Shown: positions 41,185 to 53,720, counted from the first letter of the stretch. The stretch is 64,000 nt of DNA from Craspedostauros australis (GCA_026770025.1 JAMXDE010000078.1:62001-126000), one strand, 5' to 3'. A program made the numbers and translations. The notes: generated from the sequence alone by a model not told the origin.

Positions 41185-41892
41185 TGTTGGAAATCCGGGG
41201 TAACCCAGCCTTATTAGTTATATCTGATTACCTATTCCTGTTGTTGCATTCTCAGAACTGTGAGCACAACATCTTCAGCTCTTCCAATTCCATTTGCCAT
41301 AGCATGTATAATCCACAGTAACATCATGTCATACTGTTGCCTTCATGCTGTCTTCATCATGCATTCTCGCTTGTATTCATCGATCCTTTCATCAGGCATC
41401 TCCATCATGCATCTCATCATGCATATCATCATCTACATTCATGCGGTACGATTCCGCAGTCATGCGCTTGACTTGTCACAGGTTTCGCCCTTGATCTCTT
41501 GACACCTTTTCTTACGATTGGTGTCAAGCTTGATGTCCTTTCTGAATTGTTCTAGTCCGCGAGTGGCACGTGTTTCGGTTCTCTTGATGGGGTGATCACA
41601 GACCTGCTGGTCATCGATGTTTCTCCTGTGACGTCGTTGTTTGGATTGTCGCGATGTCATGTTTGATGTTGGGACACCCTGTTTTTGCGTCGTCATGGTT
41701 TTTCTTGTTAGAGGAGGACAGGCTTGTTTTCTTGTCAAGACTGAGATCAGTCACGTTTGTCTTGAGTCACGGTTGTGATCAACAAGACTCAAAGGTGTGA
41801 TCAACAGGAGTTGATTTCAGTCGTGATTGATAATTTTGGGAGGTGCGGCAATCATGGGTATCTTGACAAAGTCGTACCCTCGATTCCTAACA
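41185..41892 (-). repeat. 5' LTR of F
   Basis: It is 708 bp, about two substitutions from 29440-30147 (GGGACACCCTG versus GGGACATCCTG, and ACCCTCG versus ACCCCCG). Confidence 0.92.
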
Positions 41893-41898
41893 CATCAT

Positions 41899-42322
41899 GT
41901 CACCACGTCGACATCTGTCTCCAAGTCAGAGCAGGAGGCGAAGATCCGATGACCGAAGGGCATCAGCATCATGGATACAGAAGGTGAACTTCAAATGGCG
42001 AGTACTCATGGAGTAGGAGCCAGTACTGAATGAACGGAGTGTCGAATACGGAGTACGTATCGAACACGGAGTATCGTGTGCGACGAGCACACGATGTTGA
42101 GAGATAGAGAATACAGAAGAGGAGCGAGAGAGCATCTCGCGTACCGACTCATAGTCGGAGACCAAACCTACGAAACAGATTGAAGCACCGAGAGCATCGG
42201 GCAAGAGAACGGGCGTACACCGAGAGCATCGGAGTAGCCAAGTAATGAAATAGCAAACGAACGACTATCAACCAACACCATCTTCCACGATCGTAGGTTA
42301 CCGTGAGCGGAACTTGCCAACA
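41899..42322 (+). repeat. 5' LTR of B, remaining 424 bp
   Basis: Continues the B LTR after the F insertion and ends GAACTTGCCAACA. With the first part the LTR is 794 bp, versus 796 bp for the 3' LTR; the difference is a GA unit. Confidence 0.92.
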
Positions 42323-42334
42323 CGTTTATAAACG
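42323..42334 (+). other. Palindromic primer-site region of B
   Basis: CGTTTATAAACG, a perfect 12-bp palindrome, directly follows the LTR. It differs from the A-family palindrome CGTTTCGAAACG only in the two central bases, and both changes together preserve the symmetry. Confidence 0.6.
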
Positions 42335-42404
42335 ATAGATCAGGGCGAGCCCGCGGATCGGATCGTACGAGGAAGACGAACATCACTCAAGAGCAGCAGG
42401 CTGA

Positions 42405-42745
42405 ATGAGCGAGGAAGAGGAATTGAGAGACATCCCTCTGTCCAATCCGGCTATCAAACAAGAAGAAGGTGCGAGTGAGACTCCACCACGAGAAGAGAAG
42501 GAAGCAGCCGCGGCTACTGTCCTATCAGGCGCAGACGCAAGCGCGATCGACGAGACCGAAGAAGAACGGTCTGCGAGGCTACATCGCGAGAAGGAGAGGA
42601 TCCTCAAGGCGATCAAGCAAGAGGAGACTGGTGTGACGGAGAGCATTCGCACAGCCAAACGAAGTGGTAAAAGTGAGACACCACCAGGAGGAGAATTTGT
42701 GACGAAAACAATCTCCGCGCAACTACGAGCGAAAATCGAAGAATC
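42405..42745 (+). pseudogene. B gag, N-terminal part
   Basis: ATG 42405 (MSEEEELRD). It encodes 113 residues rich in Glu, Lys and Arg, probably helical, and lacks a counterpart in A1. The frame is cut inside a Ser codon by the LTR of G at 42746 and continues in register at 48030 once the GAATC duplication is discounted. Confidence 0.8.
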
Positions 42746-43284
42746 TGCCTTATGCCGGCGGACGATTGATGTTCATACAATTGCTAATGATAATGAATGT
42801 TGTTGTTGATGATGTAAGATCAAAATTATGATTACTTGAGCTATCTCTCTCCCTTCTGCAGTCTGCACCTCTTGTCAATCGTATTCATGCATTTCGAGAT
42901 CATGTTGTTTGTGCCTTATCCCAAACCTGCGCCACTCTCTGTTAGACTTCTCGTTTTGGATGGAGGTCAGGGTTTGGATGGCGATATTCCTTTTCATATG
43001 CAAATATTTTTACGATTGAATCTTGACCAATCATTCTTCCAACTGGAGCTTTGACTAATCAGACTTCTAGTTGGAACCTTGACTCATCCGACTTCAGTTT
43101 GAGTCTTGACTAATCTGATTTCAATTTTGATTCACGATTCGTCAGTCTTGATTGACTGTTAACACGACTCGTAGGTGTGACTGGCAATGTGATTGCTTGG
43201 GTGACTTATTGATGACTAGTATCTATTGTGCACAAGTCTAGGTCTTGTGTCACCAATAGTCTATCTAGCCAGCCGTCTAGGGCA
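42746..43284 (-). repeat. 3' LTR of G
   Basis: It is 539 bp; GGGAAGCGAG precedes it in element sense as a weak polypurine tract. Confidence 0.92.
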
Positions 43285-46200
43285 CTCGCTTCCCGATGGT
43301 CACTACTCGAAGAATGGGGTGATCCGACGCAGGTTGATGCATTCGGTTACTATCCCTTTCTGTAATAGGAGTGTGCCATTCGTAAAAAACGTCCTTGACG
43401 GTGTATGGTCCTTCCCATGGCTGTGCCATCTTTGGAAGGATGTCTGGCTTAGTCACTAAGACTTTGTCCCCAATTTTGTATTGGTGTGCAATCCTTTGAG
43501 AGAGTTTTCTCTTTGATTGGCTTGATTGATAGCATCCTGTTTACATTGTGCGATGTGAGCTCAGTCGACTTTGAATCGGACTGGTAGGAGCATGTCTCGT
43601 CCAAACACCAATTGTCCAAGGGTTGCTTGGAGTGTGGTGTGGTACGTGGTCCTTACTGCATAGGCAACTGCCATCAGGAAGGGCTCCCAAGGTTCTTCAC
43701 CTTCATATTCCATCGCATCTAGTTTGGACGTGCGGAACGCATCGCCCAATACTTAATGAATTCGCTCTATGATGGCGTTCCCATGTGGGTTGTAGCTACT
43801 TGTGATTTTCTTCTTGATTTTGAAGATATCGCACATCGTAGAGAGCAGGAGTTTGAACTCGCTTCCATTATCGAACCCGCATTGGCTGGTTCGTGGGTAA
43901 TATGCGAGCCATTGGCTATCAAAGGCCTTTTAGGTTTCATCATTGTTTGGTTTGCCAATTGCGGCAATTCTGAACCGTCCAGTTGCTGGATCAATCACTA
44001 TTATTGCTCTCATCTCGCGCTTCTTTTTAGATGGAGTGGTGATCGTGCATGGCCCAATGAGGTCGACATTGACTCTTTTTCATGGGTTTACTTCAGCTTG
44101 TTTTGCTGGTAAGTGACCATACTTCTTTCGGTTCTTCTTAGAGAGTTGGCATTGTTTACAGGATTTGCAGCGGTCAGCGATGTCTGCTTTCAATCCTGGC
44201 CAGTAGAACAATTGTCTAATGGTTGCCTCCATCCGGGTTTGCCCGGGGTGTACAAGGTAATGGTGGTACCGATCGGTTATTTTTGCGCGCAATTCTGTTG
44301 GCGCGAATATCTTGCCCTTGTAGTGTACAAGTTGGACTCCTTCGACCTCTTTTGGTCTGGTATTTTTCATCCGGACTAATTTTAATTGTTTGTTGCAACG
44401 ATTTGTCCTTTTTCTGGTATTTCTCAACCAGTGCTGGTTTCATCGGGAATTCCTCATTTTCGGTTTCCCGTGTTGACATGTACGAAAGTGGGACACTCTC
44501 GTCTTCGTTTGTATTGGGTACATCGTCGTCACGATGTTCCATTGTTGGGAGTCTTGATAGTGCATCGGCTACTACGTTGTTTTCTCCCTTTACGTGGACT
44601 ACTTTTGGCCCATATTCTTCCAGCAGGATTCGCCACCTCTGGAGTCTGTTCGAGGATAGCGGTTTGTACAACAGATTGAGATGATCTGTGTGTATTGTTA
44701 TTTGCTGACCTAGGAGAATGTTATTGAATGCTTTCAGCGATTTGACTATGCTGAGCAATTCCTTCTCTCCTGTGGTGTACCGTGTTTGAGCGGTGTTAAT
44801 TTTGTGATTATAGAATGCCAGTGGCCTTCCTTCCTGTGCTATCACGCCACCAACTTGGTAGTCGCTCGCATTGGCGTGCACATGGAACTATTTAGTGAAG
44901 TCTGGGTATGCTAGGCACTGCCTTTCGCATTACCATTTGCTTGGCCTCATCGAAAGCTTTCTTCTTCTGGGGTTTGCCCCAGTGCCATATCATTTCTTGG
45001 CGGCGAAGGCGGTAAGCGGGGTCAGTACATGACTCCTGCGCTTCCATGTATCGCGGTCATAGTTGATCATGCCTAAGAAACGTCTCAGCTGTCACTTTGT
45101 TGACAGCTACAGCACTTGCTGTATCGCTTCCACTTTCTTTGGCTGAGGCTCGAGGCCGCGTTGCATCAAGTTGTACCCCAAGTAGTCCAGCTCCTTCATT
45201 TTGAGGAATGACCTACACAGGTTCACTGCGAACCTGGCATCTTGGATACGGCCAAGTTCTGGCTGGGGGTGTCGAATGGGATATGGTAGTACCCCATCAA
45301 CAAGTTGAACGCTGCAGCATACTTGAACTGTTCCAGCTTCTGAAGCATGTCCTATATTTTTGGCAACGGATACGGTCGCCATTTCAGGTGCTTATTGAGC
45401 TCCCGGAAGTCGGTTAGTACTCGGACATCTCCAGTCTTCTTTGGCTGGATGAAGCTGGGTGCAGCCCAGTCACTGTTGGAGAACTTCTCCCACACTCCGA
45501 TCATTTCAAATCATTTACTCTCCTTCTTTATTACCTGCTCATTGGCTTTGGGTACTGGAAAGGCTTTGCCATGGAATGGTTTTGCATTTGATTTGAGTTC
45601 CAGATGTACTGGACTGATCTTCAACGTACCCAGGCCTCCTTTGAAGGTCCTCGGTGTGCGTTGGAGTGTTGCAAACAGCTTCTGCTGTTGCTCTTTCACT
45701 GAGATGGCTCAGTTTGAACATGGATTTATACAGTGCTATTTTCGCTGTAGTCAGCATCCATTATCCATTCTGTTTTCTGCTTTATTGAGCAGGATAGACT
45801 GCATTGCTATTCGGCATGCGATGCTGATCGCTTCCTTGTCCGTCAGTACTTCACGATGCCATATTGGGATCGTGACATTGTCCCATATTATTGAGTTGCT
45901 TGAGAATGACAAGTCTATTCCCAGCTCATGCATCAAGTCTGTGCCCACGATCGTATTGTACTGGGTATTCTCAGCTTGCGTTGTACTATCAACGTGCATG
46001 GTCCAACGGATGGATTTGTGCGAATGGAATTTGGGTAGCACTAGATTTATCGTGGCCAGATTGGACGTGCAGACTCTGCCGTCCATCGTTTTCCACTTCA
46101 TGATTCCCTTTTCATGTCGCAATTTGCGAGGAGTGCACTTCCTCAACACCAGGCAACTTGATGTGCCAGAGTCTAGTAGGACACGCATTTGAATCAATTT

Positions 46201-47472
46201 GCTTTTGCTATCAACCGCTTCACCAACGATTTTTGGTGAACATGTGGTCATGTTTCCTGCACTTGGCCTTTCGGCTAGCCAGGCTATAGCAATTCGCTGC
46301 ACATTTGTGTGTAGGCATTGGATATTCGGTGTATTCGCTGCTACTAGCACGGTTACCGTTATTGTTGTGGTTCAACTGACTCAGTTGGTTGGCGTTTTCA
46401 TCGTTTTCATCGGCGATGCTACGCTTCTTCTTTGGGTTCCTCTTGCTTTGGCAAGGATTGAACGAGTTGATTGAAACCTCTTGGGTCAAGACCACATTGA
46501 GGTTCTCATCACTCTTATTGGAAACCCTTTTGCCCTTTTTCGGGACATGCCAACCGCTTGGGCGGAGGCTTGCTTGCAATCTCCGGATCATGCCAGCACT
46601 TGCTGGTTTCGTGTCCGTTTCGGCCGCATCTCCCACTAACGGGAATGGATTTTTGCCGTGACTGCATTTTGCATTTATTGTTGTTGTTAAGGCTTTTACC
46701 GCGTCTTCCGCGGCCGCGTTCACAACTTGCGATACGCTTGCCTTTGTTAGCGCCATTGCCCTTTTTGAGGGGGCGATAGCTATTCGCCACATCGGAGGCG
46801 ATGGTAGAGCTGCTCAAAGGAGCGTTCATACACCTGGTACCTGTTTTGGATCAGGGCACGGCTGTATTCTTCTGGACTTGCTTGGTCCAAAATCTCCACC
46901 AGCTCAAGTCTGGGGATGCCGTTGGTGTAATGTTAGGACCCGGATTTATCATGAATGGAAGGTACTGATTTAGTTCCAATCATCGGGTGCGGAAGCTTGC
47001 CAGTTTGCCATGTTTGAAGGATGCATGCTGGTGCATCTACTTGCACTGGCGTCATCAAGCGCTCGTCAGGTGTCCACAGAATGGAGCACTCGCAGCATTC
47101 AGCCCTTCTTGGAGCTTGCTGTTTGCTGCCTGCACTGCTGGTCATACTCGAGCGGTTCTGTGCATGAGGTGCACCATCTTCTGCTCTGCAGATGCCATGC
47201 TCTTCGCTGCCATGAGAGCGTTGAATTCACAGCAAAAATTCAGTCATTCTTCTGCGCTGCAGTTGTCATGCGCTTCCATCCTTGAGCTTGAGGACTGATG
47301 TCTCCACTGTCTTGATATTGCCCTCATCTGAATGATCTTCGCGGGCATCCATCTTGATGTGCATCTGCGCAGGTGCTTCTTCACTTCTGGACTCTCCCAA
47401 TGGAGGACAGGCTCCTGCCCTGGCTTGACTTTGCTCATCTTGCTTGTACTTGGATGATGCTCAACCGCAAGG
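43285..47472 (-). pseudogene. Gag-pol remnant of gypsy element G
   Basis: In element sense: gag starting near MSKVKPGQEP (about 47438); a degenerate CCHC region (GRCGRNGHETSKCWHD, about 46620) lacking its first Cys; retropepsin VLLDSGTSSCLV and IVGTDLMHELGIDL (46350-45751); RT fragments, in which YYHIPFDTPSQN (about 45265) is followed almost at once by FLKMKELDYLGY (about 45190), so the YxDD core is deleted; RNase H ANASDYQVGGV to ENNVVADALSRLP (44881-44540); integrase HHCC zinc site (44340-44140) and C-terminal integrase (43749-43561). Several frame changes occur. Domain order RT-RNase H-integrase identifies Ty3/gypsy. Confidence 0.88.
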
Positions 47473-47484
47473 AGTGATATCACT
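47473..47484 (-). other. Palindromic primer-site region of G
   Basis: One base after the 5' LTR in element sense lies AGTGATATCACT, a perfect 12-bp palindrome. No TGG-type tRNA primer site is evident. Confidence 0.55.
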
Positions 47485-47485
47485 G

Positions 47486-48024
47486 TGCCTTATGCCGGCG
47501 GACGATTGATGTTCATACAATTGCTAATGATAATGAATGTTGTTGTTGATGATGTAAGATCAAAATTATGATTACTTGAGCTATCTCTCTCCCTTCTGCA
47601 GTCTGCACCTCTTGTCAATCGTATTCATGCATTTCGAGATCATGTTGTTTGTGCCTTATCCCAAACCTGCGCCACTCTCTGTTAGACTTCTCGTTTTGGA
47701 TGGAGGTCAGGGTTTGGATGGCGATATTCCTTTTCATATGCAAATATTTTTACGATTGAATCTTGACCAATCATTCTTCCAACTGGAGCTTTGACTAATC
47801 AGACTTCTAGTTGGAACCTTGACTCATCCGACTTCAGTTTGAGTCTTGACTAATCTGATTTCAATTTTGATTCACGATTCGTCAGTCTTGATTGACTGTT
47901 AACACGACTCGTAGGTGTGACTGGCAATGTGATTGCTTGGGTGACTTATTGATGACTAGTATCTATTGTGCACAAGTCTAGGTCTTGTGTCACCAATAGT
48001 CTATCTAGCCAGCCGTCTAGGGCA
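47486..48024 (-). repeat. 5' LTR of G
   Basis: It is 539 bp and identical by eye to 42746-43284. It is followed on the plus strand by GAATC and B gag. Confidence 0.92.
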
Positions 48025-48029
48025 GAATC

Positions 48030-51000
48030 GCTAACACAGAAACAAACGGAAATCAAGGGCGCGAGCGCACCAACAACGAAACAACGAATCAACATGGCGA
48101 CATCAGCCAACGTAAACAAGCGACGCATCAAGGCGCCGATGTTCAGCGGTGAACAGGAAGACTACAGCGCATGGGAGTCCCAAGCGAAGGCATACGCTCG
48201 TGCACAGAAGACGAGAGACGTGATGTTGGGCAAGACCAAGGTGCCAACAGTGAGCGAGATCGCGGCAGCCGCTGACGATGCCAAGGAAGCGATGGAAGAG
48301 ATCTACGAGCTGGGATGCGATTGCTTCAGCGATCTGATCCTCATGATGGATGCAGAGAAAGGAGAAGGCAAGCAAGCCATCCAGTACATCAACCAATGCA
48401 TCTCCGACGACTATCCCGAAGGAGACGCACACGCAGCGTGGAACGTTCTCGCGGAGAAGTTCCGACCATCCGATGCGGTGACGAAGATCAAACTCAAGCG
48501 CCAATTCAACAACGAAAAGATGAAGAGAGACACGGACCCCGACATCTACATCACGCAACTCGAGAGTCTACGATCGCGTCTCCACGATGTCAAGTACGAG
48601 ATCACGGACGAGGAAATGATCATGCAAATCCTCAGCACGGTGAGCAACGAGTACAGAACTCACATCGTGAACTTCCAACACCAACTCACGTTCAATCCGG
48701 AACTGGTTACCATCAACACGATCAGAGGAGTACTCCGTACTGCATACGCCACTCACAGAGGAGGCAAGGCATACGTCGACGACTTCCAAGACAGTAACAC
48801 GAAGAGCAACGACACCGGCTTCACAAGCACCAGTAACTTCAAGGGTACTTGTCACAACTGTGGCGTGTATGGTCATAGATCCGCCGATTGCCCAGAACGC
48901 AAGAAATCGAACAACAAGAAAAACAATAACAACAAAATGAACGGAAAGCGCAACAAAGGCAGCGGCTTCAAGGGGAAATGCAACTACTGCGGCATCTTCG
49001 GACATCGCGAGGCGGAGTGCCGAAAGAAGAAGTTCAACGAGAGCAAGAAGAACAACGAACAAGCCAACACGGCTACGGAAGGACACGACAAGAGCGGGCA
49101 CGAGATGGTACTCTCGGCGAAGGACATGCCGCTCTGCATGTTGGTGTCCGACGACTACATCGAAGACTCCTTCTTCGATAACTTCGAGTGCGTCGGAAGT
49201 GACGACGAAGTGCAGGACGATGAGATCGTCCCGGAGTGGCTCAGCGAGGAGCCAATCATCCACGAGGTGGATCCAAGACGCGAAGTGAGCTACGAATGCT
49301 GCTTCAACGCGCACGACCTGATCGGTTCATACGGCGACGAAGCTGAGATGGACGACAAGGCCAACGATAGCGACATCGAAGAGGCCATGAGCGATGACGA
49401 CGACGACGACGCTGACGAGGACGGCGGAGATGAAGACAACGAAACAAACCGCGGCGCGGCGCCGCCTCCTCCAGCGGCGGGGAACAACAGATCGGGTATC
49501 TTTGACGAAGATGACAGCGACGAATCCGAGGACGGCAATCATCCAGACGACAGCTTCAATCCAAACGAGCGTGTCGTCTACCCAGGGAACATCGACTTCC
49601 CACCTATTGAGGATCCCAACAGCGTCAAATACCTCCTCCGTCACAGCACCATCCCGAATGCAACAGCAACAGCATTGATAATCCAAAAACAGCTCATCTT
49701 TGACGCCGTAATGGAAGCGGGGATGCGACTGTTCCCAGAAACCACACGAGGAGCACTCATGCCAATATGGGTGAACATGATGGGATCCATCCTATCCGAG
49801 CACTTCGAATCAATCGAAGAGATCCTTGTCAATGCGATCGTCATCAACCGCATACTGGAAGCGAACAACTCGGAAACGATCCCAGAGACGGATCTGCATT
49901 ACATCCTTGGAGGATGCATGCGTGTGCTCTTGCGCGAGCGATCACGCGTCCACCCATATGATCCAGCCACAGGATCGCATCGGAACAGTACGATTCCATC
50001 GGACTACGCACAACTACCCGATGACATGGACGATGAGGACCACCGCAATCCATACAACGAAGATGGAGTCCACGAAGACGACGATGACGGCAGCTTCAAC
50101 GACGAGATAGCTGCGGCAGCCGTGGAGCAGCTCCACGAGCTGAGTAGCAGATACAAGGACAAGGTCAACAAAGACACCTGTCTCGCCGACAGTGGAGCTT
50201 CGTGTCACATCGTCAATTCAGACGCCGCTCTCTTCAACGTGCGGCACATCAAGTCCTTCGTCCAAGTGGGAGACAGCACGAAGCTGGACTCTCCCAAAAT
50301 GGGATCCATTCGCTTGAAGGTCAAGCAACGAGACAACACTGGCCACGTCATCCGGCTTGATGACGTGAAGTACACACCGAAAATGGCGGTGAACCTTTTC
50401 TCCACGAACAAGGCTCTGTACAACGGTTACCAACTTGGTAGCAACGGCATTCTGATGGACATCATCAACGGATCCGGAACGAAGATCGTATTCGACCGAG
50501 TCTTCCCCACATCCAACGGATTCATCACGGGAGTGCAGATGCATCCCATCATGCCAACGAACGACGACAAGGCTTATACAGCCCTCGTCAAGAACCCATC
50601 CAAGAAGATCAGCGCGGTGAACTTGCATCGAATGCTCGGCCACGCGCCACTCGAAGCCATGAAGCGAACAGCCGCCCAATACGGATGGAAGATTATCGGC
50701 GAGATGCCGGTATGTCGCGACTGCGCGGTCGCGAACGCAAGAGTGAAGAACATTCCGAAGGCAACCATTCCAAGAGCAACTCGCCGCAGCGAACGGCTCT
50801 TCATTGACATTAGTTACACTAAACACATAAGCTTCGGAGATAAACGCTACTGGACCCTGATCGTGGACGACTGCACGGATCACTGCTGGAGTTTCTTTCT
50901 CAAGAACAAAAGTGATCAACCAGGATACATCAAACGATTCATTCAAACGATCAAGTCACAGACTGGTGACCAACAGATCATCTTCCGAGGTGATAACAGC

Positions 51001-53715
51001 GGAGAGAACAAATCCACGCAGGATACTCTCATCGATGCAGGACTCAACGTGAAATTCGAATTCACGGCATCAAACACGCCGCAACAGAACGGCAGAGTGG
51101 AACGCAAGTTCGCGTACCTCTACACCAAGATCCGCTCCATGCTCAACGGAGCACAGCTCGACGAAGAATATAGGCATGGCCTATGGGCAGCAGCTGCTAG
51201 CACTGCCACCGCCATCGCCAACATCACCGTAGCGAAGAATCAAAAGGAGTCACCACATCGACAATTCTTCGGCAACAATCCACCATACGCGGATGCACTC
51301 CGCACTTTCGGAGAGGTGGGTGTTGTGAAGACTACCTACGGCGGGATCACCGCCAAACTCAAGAATAGAGGAGAAGAGATGGTGTTCATCGGATATGCAC
51401 ACCAACATGCATCAGGGGTCTACAACATGTACAGACCATCGACCAAGTCACTCGTCTGCTCACGCGACATCAAGTGGCTCAACCAATCATACGGACAGTT
51501 CCGTGGCTGGGCACCAGCACCGAACATATCCAGCGAAACAGGAACAACGGACGCAGACGGCTTCACAACCATCGGACGGAAGGGAGCAACGCCAAGGACG
51601 GCAACGCGTCAAGTATCGGAAGCGAAGAGAGTATCTTTCGCTGACAGCAACAGATACTATATCCTATCGGACAGCGACAATGAGGATAATGAGGACGAGG
51701 GAGTAGTAACTCAACTAGTCTATGACGACGAGAAAGATCGGAGCGAATCCAATCATGAGGATGACGAGATCATACCATCCGGCGACGAAGCCGACGATGA
51801 CACAGGCGTCACTCCTCCGAACACACCAGCGAGGTCTACACATGGTACACCATCCAAATCTCCACCGAGCAAGCCAAGCAAACGTGACATAGATAGAAAG
51901 GAGAGGATCCGACGTCACGAAGCACGAGGCAGGAAGGGAGAAGCTAATCCCAAGCCGACTACAGGGAAGAGCATTCCCAGAGCTCTGCGTGAGCTCGTAG
52001 ACTTCAACGAACGAGGTCGAAAGGAAGAAGGATATGAAAGCGATCCATCATCCAACGAAGACAGTGATGAACTCAGCGACGAGGAGATCGACAACTTCAA
52101 CAACGAAACTACAGATGACGAAGAGATTGCAGATGAAGGAGAGATCGAAATCACTCACTATAGCACAACAGGACTATATGGGATGAACGCAATTATCAAC
52201 GACGCACCAGCGATCGATATCGGATTATCGATGCAGGACGAGAACAAGGAACCAGAGAAGCACATCGAACCTACAACATTCGATGGAGCCTTCAATCATC
52301 CAGACCCTATCCATTGAAAGGGATATCGAGCAACCATCAAGAAGGAGTTCGACTCCATGGACACACGCAAAGTGTACAGCAAGATCAAACGAGACGCCAT
52401 TCCACGAGGCCGCAGATGCTGCAAGTGCAAATGGGTCTTCAAGCTGAAGCGTGACGGCACACATCGAGCGCGGCTCGTTGCATGTGGCTATTCACAAGTC
52501 GCAGGAGTGGACTTCCAAGAGCACTACTCACCCGTCATTCACGACGTGACCTATCGGGTCATGATGGTGATCATGCTGATCAAGAAGATGGACTGCGCAC
52601 TCGTCGATGTCGTAACGGCATTCCTACATGAAGACCTCGACGAGGAGATCTACATGAACTGTCCCAACGGGATGGATCATCAACCAGACGAAGCCCTGAC
52701 CCTACACAAGCCAATCTACGGACTTGTGCAGAGCGCCAGGCAATGGTTCAAGATGTTGGTATCGACCCTCAAGAATATCGACTTCGAACAGAGCGCAGCA
52801 GACCCGTGCCTGTTCTACAGGAAGACGAACGAAGGAAGCATGATCGTGGCCATCTACGTGGACGACTGCTTTTGCTGCGGAGATTCCAAAGCATTGGAGA
52901 CCTTCCTGAAAGACATCCAAGGCAGCAAATTCAAGGTGACAATCGAGCGCGGACTCGGAGACTACCTCAGCTGCAACATCGAACTGAACCATGACAAGAC
53001 TAGAGCGACATTGCGTCAACCACACCTCATCCGACACCTCATCGAAGAGTTCGGAACCAAGGTTGAGAAGATGCAACGCTATGGGACACTGGGAACCCCG
53101 GGGCAAATCATCGTACGACCATCTGAAGACAACGGATTGCAGAAGGTCGGAGCGGAAGAACATGCCGAATACCGCCGAGGCGTCGGCATGCTACTCTTCC
53201 TCATCAAACACTCGCGACCAGATATCGCGAACCCTGTGAGGGAACTCTCCAAGGTATTGATCGGGCCCACCAAAGCCGCAATGAAGGAGATGTATCGGAT
53301 CATCAAGTATGTGATCGATACAAAGGACTATGGATTGAAGATCCATCCAGCGCGTCCAGACGATGACGGCTGGGACATGGAGCTCTTCTGCGATAGCGAA
53401 TATGCAGGAGACAAGAACACGAGAATCAGCGTAGGGGGATTCATCCTATACCTGTGCAAGGTGCCAATCCTTTGGCGATCCAAGGCACAGAAGGCCGTCA
53501 CACTCAGCTCATCCGAAACAGAATACGTTGCCCTTTCCGAAGCGGCAAAGGAGATCTTCTTCGTCGTGCAGCTACTCGAAAGTGTGGGCGTCCCAGTGAA
53601 GACGCCGATCAAAGTCCGTGTGGACAACATCGGAGCGATCTTCATCGCCAAGAACCCATCGACATCCCAACGATCGCGGCACATCGACGTGCGCCATCAC
53701 TACGTGAGGAACATG
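48030..53715 (+). pseudogene. B gag-pol main part, with one in-frame UGA before RT
   Basis: Continues the B frame after G. Order: UBN2-type gag (internal ATG 48094, MATSANVNKRR); two CCHC knuckles (CHNCGVYGHRSADC and CNYCGIFGHREAEC, about 48850-49020); an acidic and helical cassette (49150-50140) unlike that of A1; protease ADSGASCH (about 50190); pre-integrase HRMLGH and CRDC; integrase FIDIS, FRGDNSGEN and NGRVERKF; linker. TGA at 52315-52317 interrupts PIH/KGYR, and the same frame continues with RT (YVDD, about 52854) and RNase H (FCDSEYAG, LSSSETEY, VDNIGA). The frame is cut at 53715 by D. Apart from that stop, no break is seen. Confidence 0.9.
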
Positions 53716-53720
53716 GTAAT

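Larger units (their letters stand above)
29440..41892 (-). mobile_element. Copia element F, decayed interior, inside the B 5' LTR
   Basis: LTRs of 708 bp lie at 29440-30147 (3' in element sense) and 41185-41892 (5'). They differ at about two bases. Termini in element sense are TGTTAGGAATCGGGGG and CCGGATTTCCAACA, clearly related to the A LTR ends. CATCAT at 29434-29439 and 41893-41898 is the target duplication. With H removed F is about 6.9 kb. The coding part is A-like but full of stops and frameshifts, lacks protease and most of integrase, and has a mutated RT site. Confidence 0.9.
42746..48024 (-). mobile_element. Ty3/gypsy element G, defective, inside B gag
   Basis: It is 5279 bp with 539-bp LTRs at 42746-43284 (3' in element sense) and 47486-48024 (5') that appear identical. 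Plus-strand termini are TGCCTTATG and CTAGGGCA. Target duplication GAATC is at 42741-42745 and 48025-48029. The interior is gag, retropepsin, partial RT, RNase H, integrase on the minus strand, broken by stops and an internal RT deletion. Confidence 0.92.

Noticed and set aside
52315..52317. UGA in B as a recoded amino acid
   Set aside because: No selenocysteine-type context, the site is in a linker, and all other frames here use UGA as a stop; a nonsense mutation is simpler.
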